Below, one piece after another: positions 47,089 through 56,731 of a stretch of 64,000 nt of DNA. The notes below the pieces were generated by a model that was not told the origin of the DNA, searched no databases, and worked only from the letters and a program-made list of their open reading frames with translations. Source of the DNA: an uncultured Bacteroidales bacterium (GTDB lineage Bacteria; Bacteroidota; Bacteroidia; Bacteroidales; FEN-979). The DNA is taken from contig CAISRB010000012.1 of NCBI GenBank assembly GCA_903887775.1, positions 186,001-250,000 of the forward strand. The letters run 5' to 3'. Position 1 is the stretch's first letter. Each line of letters starts with the position of its first letter. Position numbers and translations under genes: made by a program.

Positions 47089-48174
47089 ATGAAAAGAAAG
47101 ATGATTTATGCACTCCTGATCATTATAGGATTGCCTGTGATTGCGGCAATCTTTGTACTGGGTTATCTGCAGATTACTGAATACTGGCCGGCCGATATAG
47201 AGATGGTTCAGGCCAGCGGAAAAGGCTTGCCCCTTTCGTCTGCCAGGACCGATTTTTCATTTCTCACATGGAATATAGGATACGCCGGCCTGGGCAGGGA
47301 GGCAGACTTTTTTTATGACGGGGGGACCATGGTGCAGCCGGAAAAGGCAGAAATGGCAAATTATTTGAAAGGAATAGAGGCTGAACTGAAAGCACAAGAC
47401 TCGGTCGATTTTATTTTTATTCAGGAAATCGACAGGGGCGGCAAACGAACATATGGCCAGGACCAGCTTGCCGAGATTGAGAAAGGCTTACCTGATTTTT
47501 GTAATGTTTATGCAACCAACTTTAAAGTAGCGTACATACCGATTCCGCTGTTCAAGCCTATCGGCAAAGTAAATGCAGGCCTTTGCACTTTCTCAAAGTA
47601 CCCTCCCGAGAACAACGAACGGCATGCCTATGATGCTTTTTTCTCATGGCCGAAAAGACTGGCCTTCCTGAAAAGGTGTTTTCTTGTCTCGTCCTTTGAA
47701 GTCTGCGGAGGGAAACAGCTTATCGTGGTAAACCTCCACAATTCGGCTTATGATGTTACAGGGGAACTGCGCAGCAAAGAACTTGCACTCCTCCAGACAT
47801 ATCTTCAGAGGGAATACCAGAAGGGAAATTTTATTGTTGTCGGAGGCGACTGGAATATGAACCCAAATGGATTCCGGCCTGAAAAAATCAGTTCAGGCGA
47901 CAAAGCTTTTTCAATTCAGCCAGCTGTGGACAGTACATTTATGCCTGGCTGGCAAATTGTTTATGATCCTTTGTTGCCGACCAACCGGAATACCGATGCG
48001 CCTTATAAAAAGGGTGTGACAGGCACAACGGTGATCGATTTTTTCATTATTTCTCCCAATGTTAAAATGTTGAATTGTTTTACTTTGGATAAAGGTTTCG
48101 AAAACTCCGACCATAATCCTGTTTTCGCGAAGTTCCGGCTTAATGCAGGCTTCAGTGGCAATCCCTTGTTTTAA
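47089..48174 (+). CDS. Endonuclease/exonuclease/phosphatase family protein
   Basis: FSFLTWNIGYAGLG, FIFIQEIDRGG, FIVVGGDWNMNP, NSDHNPVFAKF. Confidence 0.9.
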   Translation: MKRKMIYALLIIIGLPVIAAIFVLGYLQITEYWPADIEMVQASGKGLPLSSARTDFSFLTWNIGYAGLGREADFFYDGGTMVQPEKAEMANYLKGIEAELKAQDSVDFIFIQEIDRGGKRTYGQDQLAEIEKGLPDFCNVYATNFKVAYIPIPLFKPIGKVNAGLCTFSKYPPENNERHAYDAFFSWPKRLAFLKRCFLVSSFEVCGGKQLIVVNLHNSAYDVTGELRSKELALLQTYLQREYQKGNFIVVGGDWNMNPNGFRPEKISSGDKAFSIQPAVDSTFMPGWQIVYDPLLPTNRNTDAPYKKGVTGTTVIDFFIISPNVKMLNCFTLDKGFENSDHNPVFAKFRLNAGFSGNPLF

Positions 48175-48184
48175 CTCCACTTGT

Positions 48185-49072
48185 ATGCTTAACCAGGCCG
48201 TATGTTATAGTGTTAAAGAAGATTCATCCCTGCTCGATTTTCTGGAATTCCATTATCCGCAGTCATCAAAAACAAGTCTGAAAAAAATTATTTCACACGG
48301 CAGTATTTCAGTAAACGGGAAAACTGTAAAGAACCCTGCCGCAGAAGTCCACAGCGGGGAGGAAGTGTGTTATATGAAGCATACCATGGTTGCAAAGGCA
48401 AATGCGCCTTTCCGCCTGGTATTTGAAGATGAATCAATCATCGTTATAGACAAACCTGCCGGCTTGCTGACATACGGCGAAAAGGGAAGCAGTGGTTCAT
48501 CCGCTTATAAGGAGCTGAAGGAATATCTGAGTACAGCTTCAAAAAGCAGGGCGGAACTGTTTGTGGTTCACCGGCTCGACCGGGAAGTATCTGGATTACT
48601 GTTGTTTGCCAAATCAGAGGAAATCCAGGAAAATCTGAAAGAAAACTGGAAGGACTTTACGAAAAAATACCTGGCCCTTACAGAGGGCAGGCTGAAGAAT
48701 AAAACAGGGGAGATTAAAAGCTGGCTGACCAACGGGCCGGATTATAAAGTTCGTTCAGGGCCGCAGCGCGAAGGGGCTAAATACGCAGAAACATCATACC
48801 GGGTTGTAAAGGAGCTGGATGACCATACCCTGCTTGAACTTCAGCTTGTAACCGGCAGGAAAAACCAGATCCGGGTTCATTTGTCGGATATGGGTCACCC
48901 GGTCGTCGGAGACAGAAGATATGGAGCTGATGCCAGATTTGAACGGAGGATAAGGCTTCATGGCTTTTATTTGCGGATACGGCATCCGAAAACCAGCGAG
49001 TGGCTTGAATTCAGGATTGAGCTCCCGAAAGGTTTTCTGGTTCTGCGCCCTGAGCATGAAAAATACAAATAG
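48185..49072 (+). CDS. RluA-family pseudouridine synthase
   Basis: S4-like SLKKIISHGSISVNGK; VIDKPAGLLTYGEKG; VHRLDREVSGLLLFAKSEE; VTGRKNQIRVHLSDMGHPVVGD; ORF opens at 48143. Confidence 0.93.
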   Translation: MLNQAVCYSVKEDSSLLDFLEFHYPQSSKTSLKKIISHGSISVNGKTVKNPAAEVHSGEEVCYMKHTMVAKANAPFRLVFEDESIIVIDKPAGLLTYGEKGSSGSSAYKELKEYLSTASKSRAELFVVHRLDREVSGLLLFAKSEEIQENLKENWKDFTKKYLALTEGRLKNKTGEIKSWLTNGPDYKVRSGPQREGAKYAETSYRVVKELDDHTLLELQLVTGRKNQIRVHLSDMGHPVVGDRRYGADARFERRIRLHGFYLRIRHPKTSEWLEFRIELPKGFLVLRPEHEKYK

Positions 49073-49077
49073 ACGTT

Positions 49078-49881
49078 TCAGGAACCGAAATTCCTTTGGC
49101 GCCTGGCCTCAAAAACCACAATAGCCGCCGAAACCGATACATTCATCGAATCTATTTTACCACTCATAGGGATCTTGATCGTATGATCGGCAGTTGTCAG
49201 CCACGATTGGCTGAGACCTGTCGATTCGGTTCCCATGACAAATGCCGTCGGACCACGAAAATCCACCTCGTGATAATACTGATCAGCGGTAAGGGAAGTG
49301 GCATATGAAGTGATGCCTTTCGAATGCAGCCAGGTCAGTGTTTCCTGTGTCGAACTGACGACGATGGGTATCGTGAAAATACAGCCAATGCTGGAACGTA
49401 CCGCATTCGGGTTATAAACATCCGTCAGAGAATCGCAGATTATGACGGCATCAAGATTTGCAGCATCCGCTGTACGAAGCAAGGCACCCAGGTTCCCCGG
49501 CTTTTCAACGGCTTCGAGGATCAGGATCAGCGGGTTGACAGACAGGTTAAGGTCCTGCAATCCGTAATTTCGCGGCTGGGCAACTGCAATTATCCCTTCT
49601 GCATCATTCCGGTATGCAATGCGGTTATAAACCTGCTGTGAAACCTCGAAAATCCCTGAAATAAAAGAGATCCCGGAAATTTTCCGGACTTCTTCAGGCG
49701 GAAGCAATTCAGGACAAAAAAATACCGTTCGTATTGTAAAACCCCCCAAAATGGCCAGGTTGAATTCACGTAAACCTTCAATTATAAACAGGTTCTTTTC
49801 TTTTCTCTCCCGTGATTTTTCCCGGAGTAAAAGCACATTTTTTATAAGAGGATTTTTAAGGCTGGTGATCTGGTAAATCAT
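49078..49881 (-). CDS. TrmH-family (SpoU) RNA 2'-O-methyltransferase
   Basis: LKNPLIKNVLLLREKSRERKEKNLFIIEGLRE; EKPGNLGALLRTADAANLDAVII; NPNAVRSSIGCIFTIPI; FVMGTESTGLSQSWL; IPMSGKIDSMNVSVSAAIVVFEA; ORF opens at 49896. Confidence 0.95.
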   Translation of the reverse strand: MIYQITSLKNPLIKNVLLLREKSRERKEKNLFIIEGLREFNLAILGGFTIRTVFFCPELLPPEEVRKISGISFISGIFEVSQQVYNRIAYRNDAEGIIAVAQPRNYGLQDLNLSVNPLILILEAVEKPGNLGALLRTADAANLDAVIICDSLTDVYNPNAVRSSIGCIFTIPIVVSSTQETLTWLHSKGITSYATSLTADQYYHEVDFRGPTAFVMGTESTGLSQSWLTTADHTIKIPMSGKIDSMNVSVSAAIVVFEARRQRNFGS

Positions 49882-49975
49882 ATGCCGAAGGTACAAAGAA
49901 TTCAGAACGGATAATTTTCAGGATACGGTATTGATTTTTTAATAATTTTGCGCATTCAGGTACCACAAATATTTT

Positions 49976-50374
49976 ATGTCAAGGATTTTTGCATTATCGG
50001 AAGCCGCTTCAATTGCAATTCACAGCATGGTTTTAATCTCCCGATCAGAGGGGGGTATTAATGCCGTAAAAATAGCTGAATTCACAGGTTTTTCAAAAAA
50101 TCATATTGCAAAAGTTTTACAGCGGCTCGTGAAAAGCGACCTGCTGAAATCGGTGAGAGGTCCGGCAGGCGGATTTACCCTGAAAAAAGATCCGGAAAGC
50201 CTGTCACTCCTGGATATTTATCAGGCTATCGAAGGTCCCCTCGAATTGAACGACTGCCCCCTGGCGAACGAGATTTGCAACTTTGACCGTTGTTTAATGG
50301 GCAATGTAATCAATAAACTTACTGCTGAATTTAAAAAGTTCCTTCAGGATCAGACATTAAGCTCCTACCTGTAA
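49976..50374 (+). CDS. Rrf2-family transcriptional regulator with three clustered Cys
   Basis: IAEFTGFSKNHIAKVLQRLVKSDLLKSVRGPAGGFTLKKDPESLSLLDIYQAIEG; CPLANEICNFDRC. Confidence 0.93.
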   Translation: MSRIFALSEAASIAIHSMVLISRSEGGINAVKIAEFTGFSKNHIAKVLQRLVKSDLLKSVRGPAGGFTLKKDPESLSLLDIYQAIEGPLELNDCPLANEICNFDRCLMGNVINKLTAEFKKFLQDQTLSSYL

Positions 50375-50476
50375 ATAATTTTAACACGGTTGAAGGGCCG
50401 GAAAACTTGTTTTTGTATCTTTGCAAGGAACCATAATTTCCAAACCTTAAACAATTATTAAACCCGTTAATTAAGT

Positions 50477-53400
50477 ATGAAAAAATATTTATTCTTTACG
50501 ACGCTGATTTTATTGGCATTTTTAGCTGGTTCGGCTTTCGGCCAGGACTGGTCCAATAATACCATCAGGATCAATACTCACGATGGTTTGGAAACGTATT
50601 ATTCTACCCCTCTTTTCTTTGACATCACTCCTCCTCTGAGGGAAATGAAACAGTTGCCTCCAAGAAAAAAGAAAATGGAGAATGAAAATCATGTAGTTCC
50701 AAACAATGTCAGACCGGGCATCGAAGGGAATAACCGGTTTTCAATAAAGGAAGACCCCGCATGGCAAAAACAGGATGCAACATACAGTCCGTTAAGCGCC
50801 GGACCAATTCAGAATTTTGAAGGGATTGGAAATCTCTCCGGAGTAATGCCCCCGGATACCCAGGGAGATGTCGGGCCTGATTATTATTTGCAAGTGGTCA
50901 ACTCGAATTATGAGATTTTTACAAAAACAGGCACCCAGGTTCTTGGGCCATCACAATTGTCGACGATCTGGACCGGCATTGGTGCTCCCTGGGAGGGAAC
51001 TAATTGGGGGGACCCTATTGTTCTGTATGACCAGGCTGCCCAGCGATGGATGATTTCGCAGTTTTCTTTACCCAACTGCTACAATCCTTGCAACCCACCA
51101 TTTGCTGTACTTGTGGCAATTTCACAAACTTCAGATCCTACGGGTTCCTGGTACAGGTATGTTTATAATTTTGGAAACACATTCCCCGATTATCCCAAAT
51201 TTGGCATATGGCCTGATGGGTATTATATGTCAGTTAACCAGTTTTACGGTAGTAGCGGTGTGGGAGCCTGTGTATGGGAACGCAATAAAATGTTAACCGG
51301 TGACCCAAATGCAGGTTTTATATATAAACAAGTAGGCGAATGGGCCATGCTTCCTTCCGACTGGGACGGAGCAACTGCGCCCCCTGCAAATGAACCCAAT
51401 TATTTTGCTTGTATAAACGGAGGATCTGTAGATGTCTGGGCTTATCATACTGACTGGACAACGATAGCAAATTCCACTTTTTCCCTTACAACCAGCCTCA
51501 CTCCGGATGCATACAATTCCACGCTCTGCAATGACCCATCCGGCAGGGGACGTTGCATACCTGAGCCAGGTGGTACGGGCTCAACTTATAAGCTTGAATC
51601 TTTATCAGACCGCCTTATGTATCGTTTACAATACAGGAATTTCAGCAGTTACCAGTCCATGGTTACAAATCACACGGTTAATGTGGATGGTAACGGACTT
51701 GCAGGAATCAGGTGGTACGAATTAAGAAACACGGGCAGCGGATGGAACATTTACCAGCAGGGGACTTGGTCCCCTGATGCCTCCTGTCGATGGATGGGAA
51801 GCGCGTCGATGAACGGAAATGGAGATATCGCTTTGGGCTTTTCAGTTTCTGATGCCACCTCAGTATATCCGTCAATACATTATACTGGACGACGTGCCGC
51901 GGACCCCCTGGGCCTAATGACAGTTCCGGAACAGACAGTGATTAATGGTACCGGTTCCCAGAACCAGTCAGGTGACGGTTATGGTCGCTGGGGTGATTAT
52001 TCGGGGATGTCGGTTGATCCTTCAGACGATCTGACTTTCTGGTTTACGACCGAATATATTAAGGTTACTGGGGGTTGGAACTGGCAAACACGCATCGCCT
52101 CCTTTAAATTTGCCAATAATCCTTCGGTAACGACTACAGCAGCAACAGCCGTTTTACTTACGACTGCCACCTTGAACGGAACTATTAATCCAAACGGCCT
52201 GGCAAGTAACTATCATTTTGATTATGGGACGACTATTTCTTACGGTAATTCCACTACCACAACACCTGCAGGAGCCGGCAGCAGCAGTGTTGACGTGAAC
52301 GCCCCGATCACCGGGCTGACATCAGGTGTAACCTATCATTTCCGCCTCGTTGGCGTAAACAGCGATGGAACCAGCAACGGGAATGACATGACATTTACAA
52401 CCCCGACCAATATCCTTGTAGTTACCCCGTCAAACCGGAATGTCCCGGCATCACCTGCAGGCGTGACCACCTTCGACGTGAATTCAAATACTACCTGGAC
52501 TGCCAGCAGTAACCAGACCTGGTGTACTGTCACACCTTCGGGCTCAGGAAACGGAACCATTACCGCAAATTATCAGGCGAATACTACTGTAGGAGTCCGC
52601 GTTGCAACCATTACGGTTTCAGGTGTCAATGCTCCGACTACGACAGTAACTGTTTCCCAGGATGGCGTTCCTCCTACACTTTCAGTGACTCCGGCCAACA
52701 GTAATGTTCCGGCTACTCCTGCCGGTACAACAAACTTTACAGTGGCTTCCAATACCAGCTGGACGGTAGTTTCAGATCAGTCATGGTGCACTGTGACTCC
52801 TTCAGGTACCGGGAACGGAACCATAGCAGCGGCCTATGCTGTGAATTCTACAATCACAGCCAGGGTTGCAAATATCACTGTTACAGTGGCAAATCTGACT
52901 CCTGTAACTGTAACGGTGACTCAGGCTGCCGGTGCTCCGAGCCTGGCGGTTGTTCCGTCAAACCGGAATGTGTCTTTCACACCTGCCGGCACAACAGATT
53001 TTACTGTTACTTCCAATATACCCTGGACAGCAAGCAGCGATGTAAGCTGGTGCACCGTGACTCCTTCAGGTACCGGGAACGGAACCATTACTGCATCCTA
53101 CGCAGAGAACACTACTTTTGCTCCACGTATTGCCAGTATAACAGTTTCCGGAACCGGAGTGACTTCGGTGATTGTTACAGTAACACAGGAAAGTGCAGTG
53201 CCATCGCTTACAGTTTTGCCTGCTAATCAGGATGTACCTAATTCTCCGTCAGGATCCACGACCTTCAGTGTTACTTCAAATACAAACTGGTCAGTTGTTT
53301 CAGATCAGACTTGGTGCACTGTAAATCCTTCAGGATCAGGCAACGGAACAATAACTGCAAATTATTCTGCAAACACCGGGGCGTCCTCAAGGGTTGCAAA

Positions 53401-53992
53401 TATTTCGGTGACCGTTACCGGTCTGCCTCCTGTTGTTGTTACTGTTACTCAGGCAGGATTTAGTCCGACCTTAAGCGTGACACCAGCCAACCGGGATGTT
53501 GTTTATACGGAAGGAAATACGACTTTCACAGTTACCTCCAACTCTTCATGGACTGCCGTCAGTGATTCTGCATGGCTCACTGTTACACCATCCGGAACAG
53601 GTGATGGTACGATAAACGCCGCTTTCCTCGAGAATCCGTATTATGAGCAAAGAATGGCAACAATAACAGTGACAGTTGCCGGGTTAACACCACAAACGGT
53701 TACAGTAACCCAGGCTCCATCAACGGTTTCAGTTGCCGAACATCCGGCAGATGTCATCCGCCTTGTCCCGAACCCATCGAAAGGAGCCTTCCGTATTGAC
53801 GCAGGCAATATGAAATTCAAAACGCTTACAGTGACCATCACTGATATCAGCGGAAGAACCATTTTATACAAGGTCTGCTGGGAAAAACCGGATTTGCGTT
53901 TTGACCTTTCCTCCTCCCCGGAAGGATCTTATATCGTAAAGATCGTTGCCGATGACCAGGAAATGACACAGAAACTAATATTGAAACATTAA
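50477..53992 (+). CDS. Secreted T9SS-type protein: beta-propeller-like N-terminal region, Fn3-like domain, five BACON-like repeats, type A sorting domain
   Basis: Signal peptide; repeats [SNTxWTxxSDQxWCTVTPSGxGNGTI]; C-terminal VRLVPNPSKGAFRIDAGN...GSYIVKIVADDQEMTQKLILKH-like sorting signal. Confidence 0.9.
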   Translation: MKKYLFFTTLILLAFLAGSAFGQDWSNNTIRINTHDGLETYYSTPLFFDITPPLREMKQLPPRKKKMENENHVVPNNVRPGIEGNNRFSIKEDPAWQKQDATYSPLSAGPIQNFEGIGNLSGVMPPDTQGDVGPDYYLQVVNSNYEIFTKTGTQVLGPSQLSTIWTGIGAPWEGTNWGDPIVLYDQAAQRWMISQFSLPNCYNPCNPPFAVLVAISQTSDPTGSWYRYVYNFGNTFPDYPKFGIWPDGYYMSVNQFYGSSGVGACVWERNKMLTGDPNAGFIYKQVGEWAMLPSDWDGATAPPANEPNYFACINGGSVDVWAYHTDWTTIANSTFSLTTSLTPDAYNSTLCNDPSGRGRCIPEPGGTGSTYKLESLSDRLMYRLQYRNFSSYQSMVTNHTVNVDGNGLAGIRWYELRNTGSGWNIYQQGTWSPDASCRWMGSASMNGNGDIALGFSVSDATSVYPSIHYTGRRAADPLGLMTVPEQTVINGTGSQNQSGDGYGRWGDYSGMSVDPSDDLTFWFTTEYIKVTGGWNWQTRIASFKFANNPSVTTTAATAVLLTTATLNGTINPNGLASNYHFDYGTTISYGNSTTTTPAGAGSSSVDVNAPITGLTSGVTYHFRLVGVNSDGTSNGNDMTFTTPTNILVVTPSNRNVPASPAGVTTFDVNSNTTWTASSNQTWCTVTPSGSGNGTITANYQANTTVGVRVATITVSGVNAPTTTVTVSQDGVPPTLSVTPANSNVPATPAGTTNFTVASNTSWTVVSDQSWCTVTPSGTGNGTIAAAYAVNSTITARVANITVTVANLTPVTVTVTQAAGAPSLAVVPSNRNVSFTPAGTTDFTVTSNIPWTASSDVSWCTVTPSGTGNGTITASYAENTTFAPRIASITVSGTGVTSVIVTVTQESAVPSLTVLPANQDVPNSPSGSTTFSVTSNTNWSVVSDQTWCTVNPSGSGNGTITANYSANTGASSRVANISVTVTGLPPVVVTVTQAGFSPTLSVTPANRDVVYTEGNTTFTVTSNSSWTAVSDSAWLTVTPSGTGDGTINAAFLENPYYEQRMATITVTVAGLTPQTVTVTQAPSTVSVAEHPADVIRLVPNPSKGAFRIDAGNMKFKTLTVTITDISGRTILYKVCWEKPDLRFDLSSSPEGSYIVKIVADDQEMTQKLILKH
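52412..53722 (+). repeat. Five tandem BACON-like coding repeats, 264-bp period
   Basis: Unit starts at 52412, 52676, 52940, 53204, 53468; unit 5 slightly shorter. Confidence 0.9.
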
Positions 53993-54013
53993 CAGATCAA
54001 TTGTTCTTACAGG

Positions 54014-54054
54014 ATGCTGCCGGATCATTTCCATGATCCGGCAGCATTTTTTTT
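54014..54054 (+). terminator. Rho-independent terminator after the BACON protein gene
   Basis: ATGCTGCCGGATCA - TTTCCA - TGATCCGGCAGCAT - TTTTTTT; 14-bp perfect stem. Confidence 0.93.
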
Positions 54055-54098
54055 GGGGAATATGGCGGATCTTATTAGCTTTGTTAGTACATTAACAA
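54052..54098 (+). promoter_or_regulatory. Predicted nrfHA promoter with overlapping inverted repeat
   Basis: TTTG (54052-54055) - N20 - TAGCTTTG (54076-54083); TTGTTA-GTACAT-TAACAA at 54081-54098. Confidence 0.6.
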
Positions 54099-54117
54099 GC
54101 CGTAAATAAGATCCTGC

Positions 54118-54735
54118 ATGAAAAACTTTTTCCGTAAGTTTATTCCGCCGGAAAAATGGTTGAAACCCGTCATCGTTTTACTTGGGATTTTTTTCGGCCT
54201 GGCTGCTTATGCAATTTATATTTCCAGGGCCCCCTCTTACCTTTCCGACATGCCGGAAACCTGCATAAACTGCCACGTCATGAATCCCCAGTTTTATGAC
54301 TGGGCTCACAGTTCGCACAGACAATTCACAACTTGCAACGATTGCCATGTACCTCATGGTAATATGCTTCAAAAATATCTTTTCAAGGCTAAGGACGGGT
54401 TGCGTCATGCAAGCATCTTTACATTCCGGGCCGAGCCACAGGTTATTTTTATCAGGGAAGCGGGGCGCAAAGCAGTACAAGCCAACTGCATCCGCTGCCA
54501 CGAAAAGACAGTAGGAACAGCATTCATCTATATGGTACAACCCAATTTTCATAATTACCTGAAAGAAAGGACCTGCCTTGACTGTCACCGCGAAACACCT
54601 CACAAGAGAGTCAACGGCCTTTCTTCTGCTCCGAATGCCCTGGTAAAAACAAAGATCGAAAGCCGCACCGAAAGGGATGAAGGCGAGGAGGAAGAAACAG
54701 GCCGGGGCCAACATCCTGTAAAAAAACAGCAATAA
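54118..54735 (+). CDS. nrfH: NrfH tetraheme quinol dehydrogenase
   Basis: N-terminal TM; CINCHVMNPQFYDWAHSSHR, CNDCHVPH, CIRCHEK, CLDCHRETPH. Confidence 0.96.
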   Translation: MKNFFRKFIPPEKWLKPVIVLLGIFFGLAAYAIYISRAPSYLSDMPETCINCHVMNPQFYDWAHSSHRQFTTCNDCHVPHGNMLQKYLFKAKDGLRHASIFTFRAEPQVIFIREAGRKAVQANCIRCHEKTVGTAFIYMVQPNFHNYLKERTCLDCHRETPHKRVNGLSSAPNALVKTKIESRTERDEGEEEETGRGQHPVKKQQ

Positions 54736-54753
54736 ACCAATTATTCAATACAG

Positions 54754-56274
54754 ATGGAAACCGAACCGAAGAGAAAACCATGGAAAAACTGGCTTCTGTT
54801 TTTTGCCACGATGGTCATAGTGTTTTTATTGGGATTGCTTGCTTCTTCCATTACCCAAAGAAAGGCCGAATCGGAATATGTGTATAAACCAAAGGTCAAA
54901 CTCGACGAATATGAACCCAGGAATTCGCTTTGGGGAGAAAATTTCCCAAGGGAATACCAGAGTTATTTACAGACTGCCGATACGAGCTTTGCCAGCAAGT
55001 ATAACGGGAATATTTTCATTGACATGCTTGAGAGGGATCCCCGCATGGTAGTGCTTTGGGCAGGCTACGCTTTTTCGAAGGATTACAGCCAGAGCCGGGG
55101 TCATTACTATGCTATAACCGACATCCGGAACACACTCAGAACAGGAGCACCGAAAGGGCCGGAAGATGGCCCGCAGCCCAATACATGCTGGACCTGCAAG
55201 AGCCCTGATGTACCGCGATTGATGGAAAAACTTGGGCCTATCGATTTCTATAAGGGCAAGTGGGCTTCGAGGGGAAATGAAATTGTCAATTACATAGGCT
55301 GCGCCGACTGCCATGACCCCACGACCATGGACCTGAGGATCACAAGGCCGGCATTGATCGAGGCATTTAAAGCTATGGGAAAGGACATCAGCAAGGCAAC
55401 GCACCAGGAAATGAGATCACTGGTTTGCGCACAATGCCATGTAGAATATTATTTCGATAAACACAAACCCGGAGCACCCGATGTGGCATACCTGACTTTT
55501 CCATGGAAATACGGAACTTCTGCCGACTCTGCACTGAAATATTATAATGAGATCGGTTTTTCGGATTTCACTCACCAGTTGAGCAAGGCTCCCATGCTTA
55601 AGGCCCAGCATCCCGATTATGAGATCTATCTTACCGGGATCCATGCCGACCGTGGCGTTGCATGTGCCGATTGTCATATGCCGTATATCAAGGAAGGGGG
55701 GCAAAAGTTCACAAGCCATAAAATTACCAGTCCGCTGGCAAACATTACGAATACCTGCCAGGTATGCCATAGGGAAAGCGAAGAATCGCTGCGAGAGAAT
55801 GTTTATGAACGTCAGGACAAAGTCAGGCAGATCTGCGACCTGGCAGAGACCGAACTGGTTAAGGCCCATTTGGAAGCAAAAGCTGCCTGGGATGCAGGCG
55901 CCAATGAAAAAGAAATGGAAGAAGGGTTGAACCATATCCGCAATGCACAATGGTACTGGGATTATTCTGCCGCAAGCCACGGGGCATCATTCCATTCACC
56001 CATTGAGGTTTCAAGGATCATTGGTCTGGCAATCAATGAAGCCAAGGAGGCCCGGATTGACCTGACCCGCATCCTTTTCAGATACGGAAAAAACAGCGAA
56101 ATCTCCTTTCCTGATATTGCCACGAAAGAAAAAGCCCAAAAATTCATAGGTTTGCAAATGGAACAGCTGAACAATGAAAAACAGGAATTCCTGAAGAAGA
56201 TAGTTCCTGCCTGGGACCAGAAAGCAAAAGAAAGAGAAAATCAATGGTATAAACCTGAAAACGAAAACCATTAA
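54754..56274 (+). CDS. nrfA: Ammonia-forming cytochrome c nitrite reductase NrfA
   Basis: CWTCKSPDVPR (CXXCK active-site heme); CADCHDP, CAQCHVEYYF, CADCHMPY, CQVCHRES. Confidence 0.97.
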   Translation: METEPKRKPWKNWLLFFATMVIVFLLGLLASSITQRKAESEYVYKPKVKLDEYEPRNSLWGENFPREYQSYLQTADTSFASKYNGNIFIDMLERDPRMVVLWAGYAFSKDYSQSRGHYYAITDIRNTLRTGAPKGPEDGPQPNTCWTCKSPDVPRLMEKLGPIDFYKGKWASRGNEIVNYIGCADCHDPTTMDLRITRPALIEAFKAMGKDISKATHQEMRSLVCAQCHVEYYFDKHKPGAPDVAYLTFPWKYGTSADSALKYYNEIGFSDFTHQLSKAPMLKAQHPDYEIYLTGIHADRGVACADCHMPYIKEGGQKFTSHKITSPLANITNTCQVCHRESEESLRENVYERQDKVRQICDLAETELVKAHLEAKAAWDAGANEKEMEEGLNHIRNAQWYWDYSAASHGASFHSPIEVSRIIGLAINEAKEARIDLTRILFRYGKNSEISFPDIATKEKAQKFIGLQMEQLNNEKQEFLKKIVPAWDQKAKERENQWYKPENENH

Positions 56275-56276
56275 TT

Positions 56277-56729
56277 ATGAGCCTGGAAGAAAAGATCAAC
56301 AATGACATTAAAACAGCCATGCTTGCCAGGGAACCTGAAAAACTGGAAGCCATACGTGCCGTGAAGGCAGCCATCCTGCTTGAAAAATCAAAAGAAAGCG
56401 GAATGGCAATATTGGACGATTCAGCCGAACTCAGAATACTCCAGAAACTGGTAAAACAACGGAAGGAATCGGCAGCAGTATACTCTGCCGGAAACCGCGA
56501 AGATCTTGCTAAAAAGGAAATTTTCGAGGCCTCGATTATTGAAGCATACCTGCCGCAGCAGCTGGGCCACGATGAGGTTGCAGCAAAAATACAGCAGATC
56601 ATTGCGCAGACGGGCGCCAGTTCGATGAAGGATATGGGCAGGATCATGGGCCTGGCAAGCAAGGAATTTGCAGGCAGGGCCGACAATAAAATGATCTCGG
56701 AAATCGTCAAACAACTGCTCGGAGCATAA
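56277..56729 (+). CDS. GatB/YqeY domain protein
   Basis: SLEEKINNDIKTAMLAREPEKLEAIRAVKAAI...EASIIEAYLPQQL. Confidence 0.94.
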   Translation: MSLEEKINNDIKTAMLAREPEKLEAIRAVKAAILLEKSKESGMAILDDSAELRILQKLVKQRKESAAVYSAGNREDLAKKEIFEASIIEAYLPQQLGHDEVAAKIQQIIAQTGASSMKDMGRIMGLASKEFAGRADNKMISEIVKQLLGA

Positions 56730-56731
56730 CA

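Noticed and set aside
52783-53226. 147-aa Cys-rich ORF in the BACON repeats
   Set aside because: Alternative-frame shadow of the repeats; the Cys-rich look comes from periodic codon context.
52412-53722. Tandem repeats as a CRISPR array
   Set aside because: Period is 264 bp, in frame and protein coding; no short identical repeats with unique spacers.
54178-54732. 184-aa reverse ORF over nrfH
   Set aside because: Antisense to the clear tetraheme NrfH frame; no protein features of its own.
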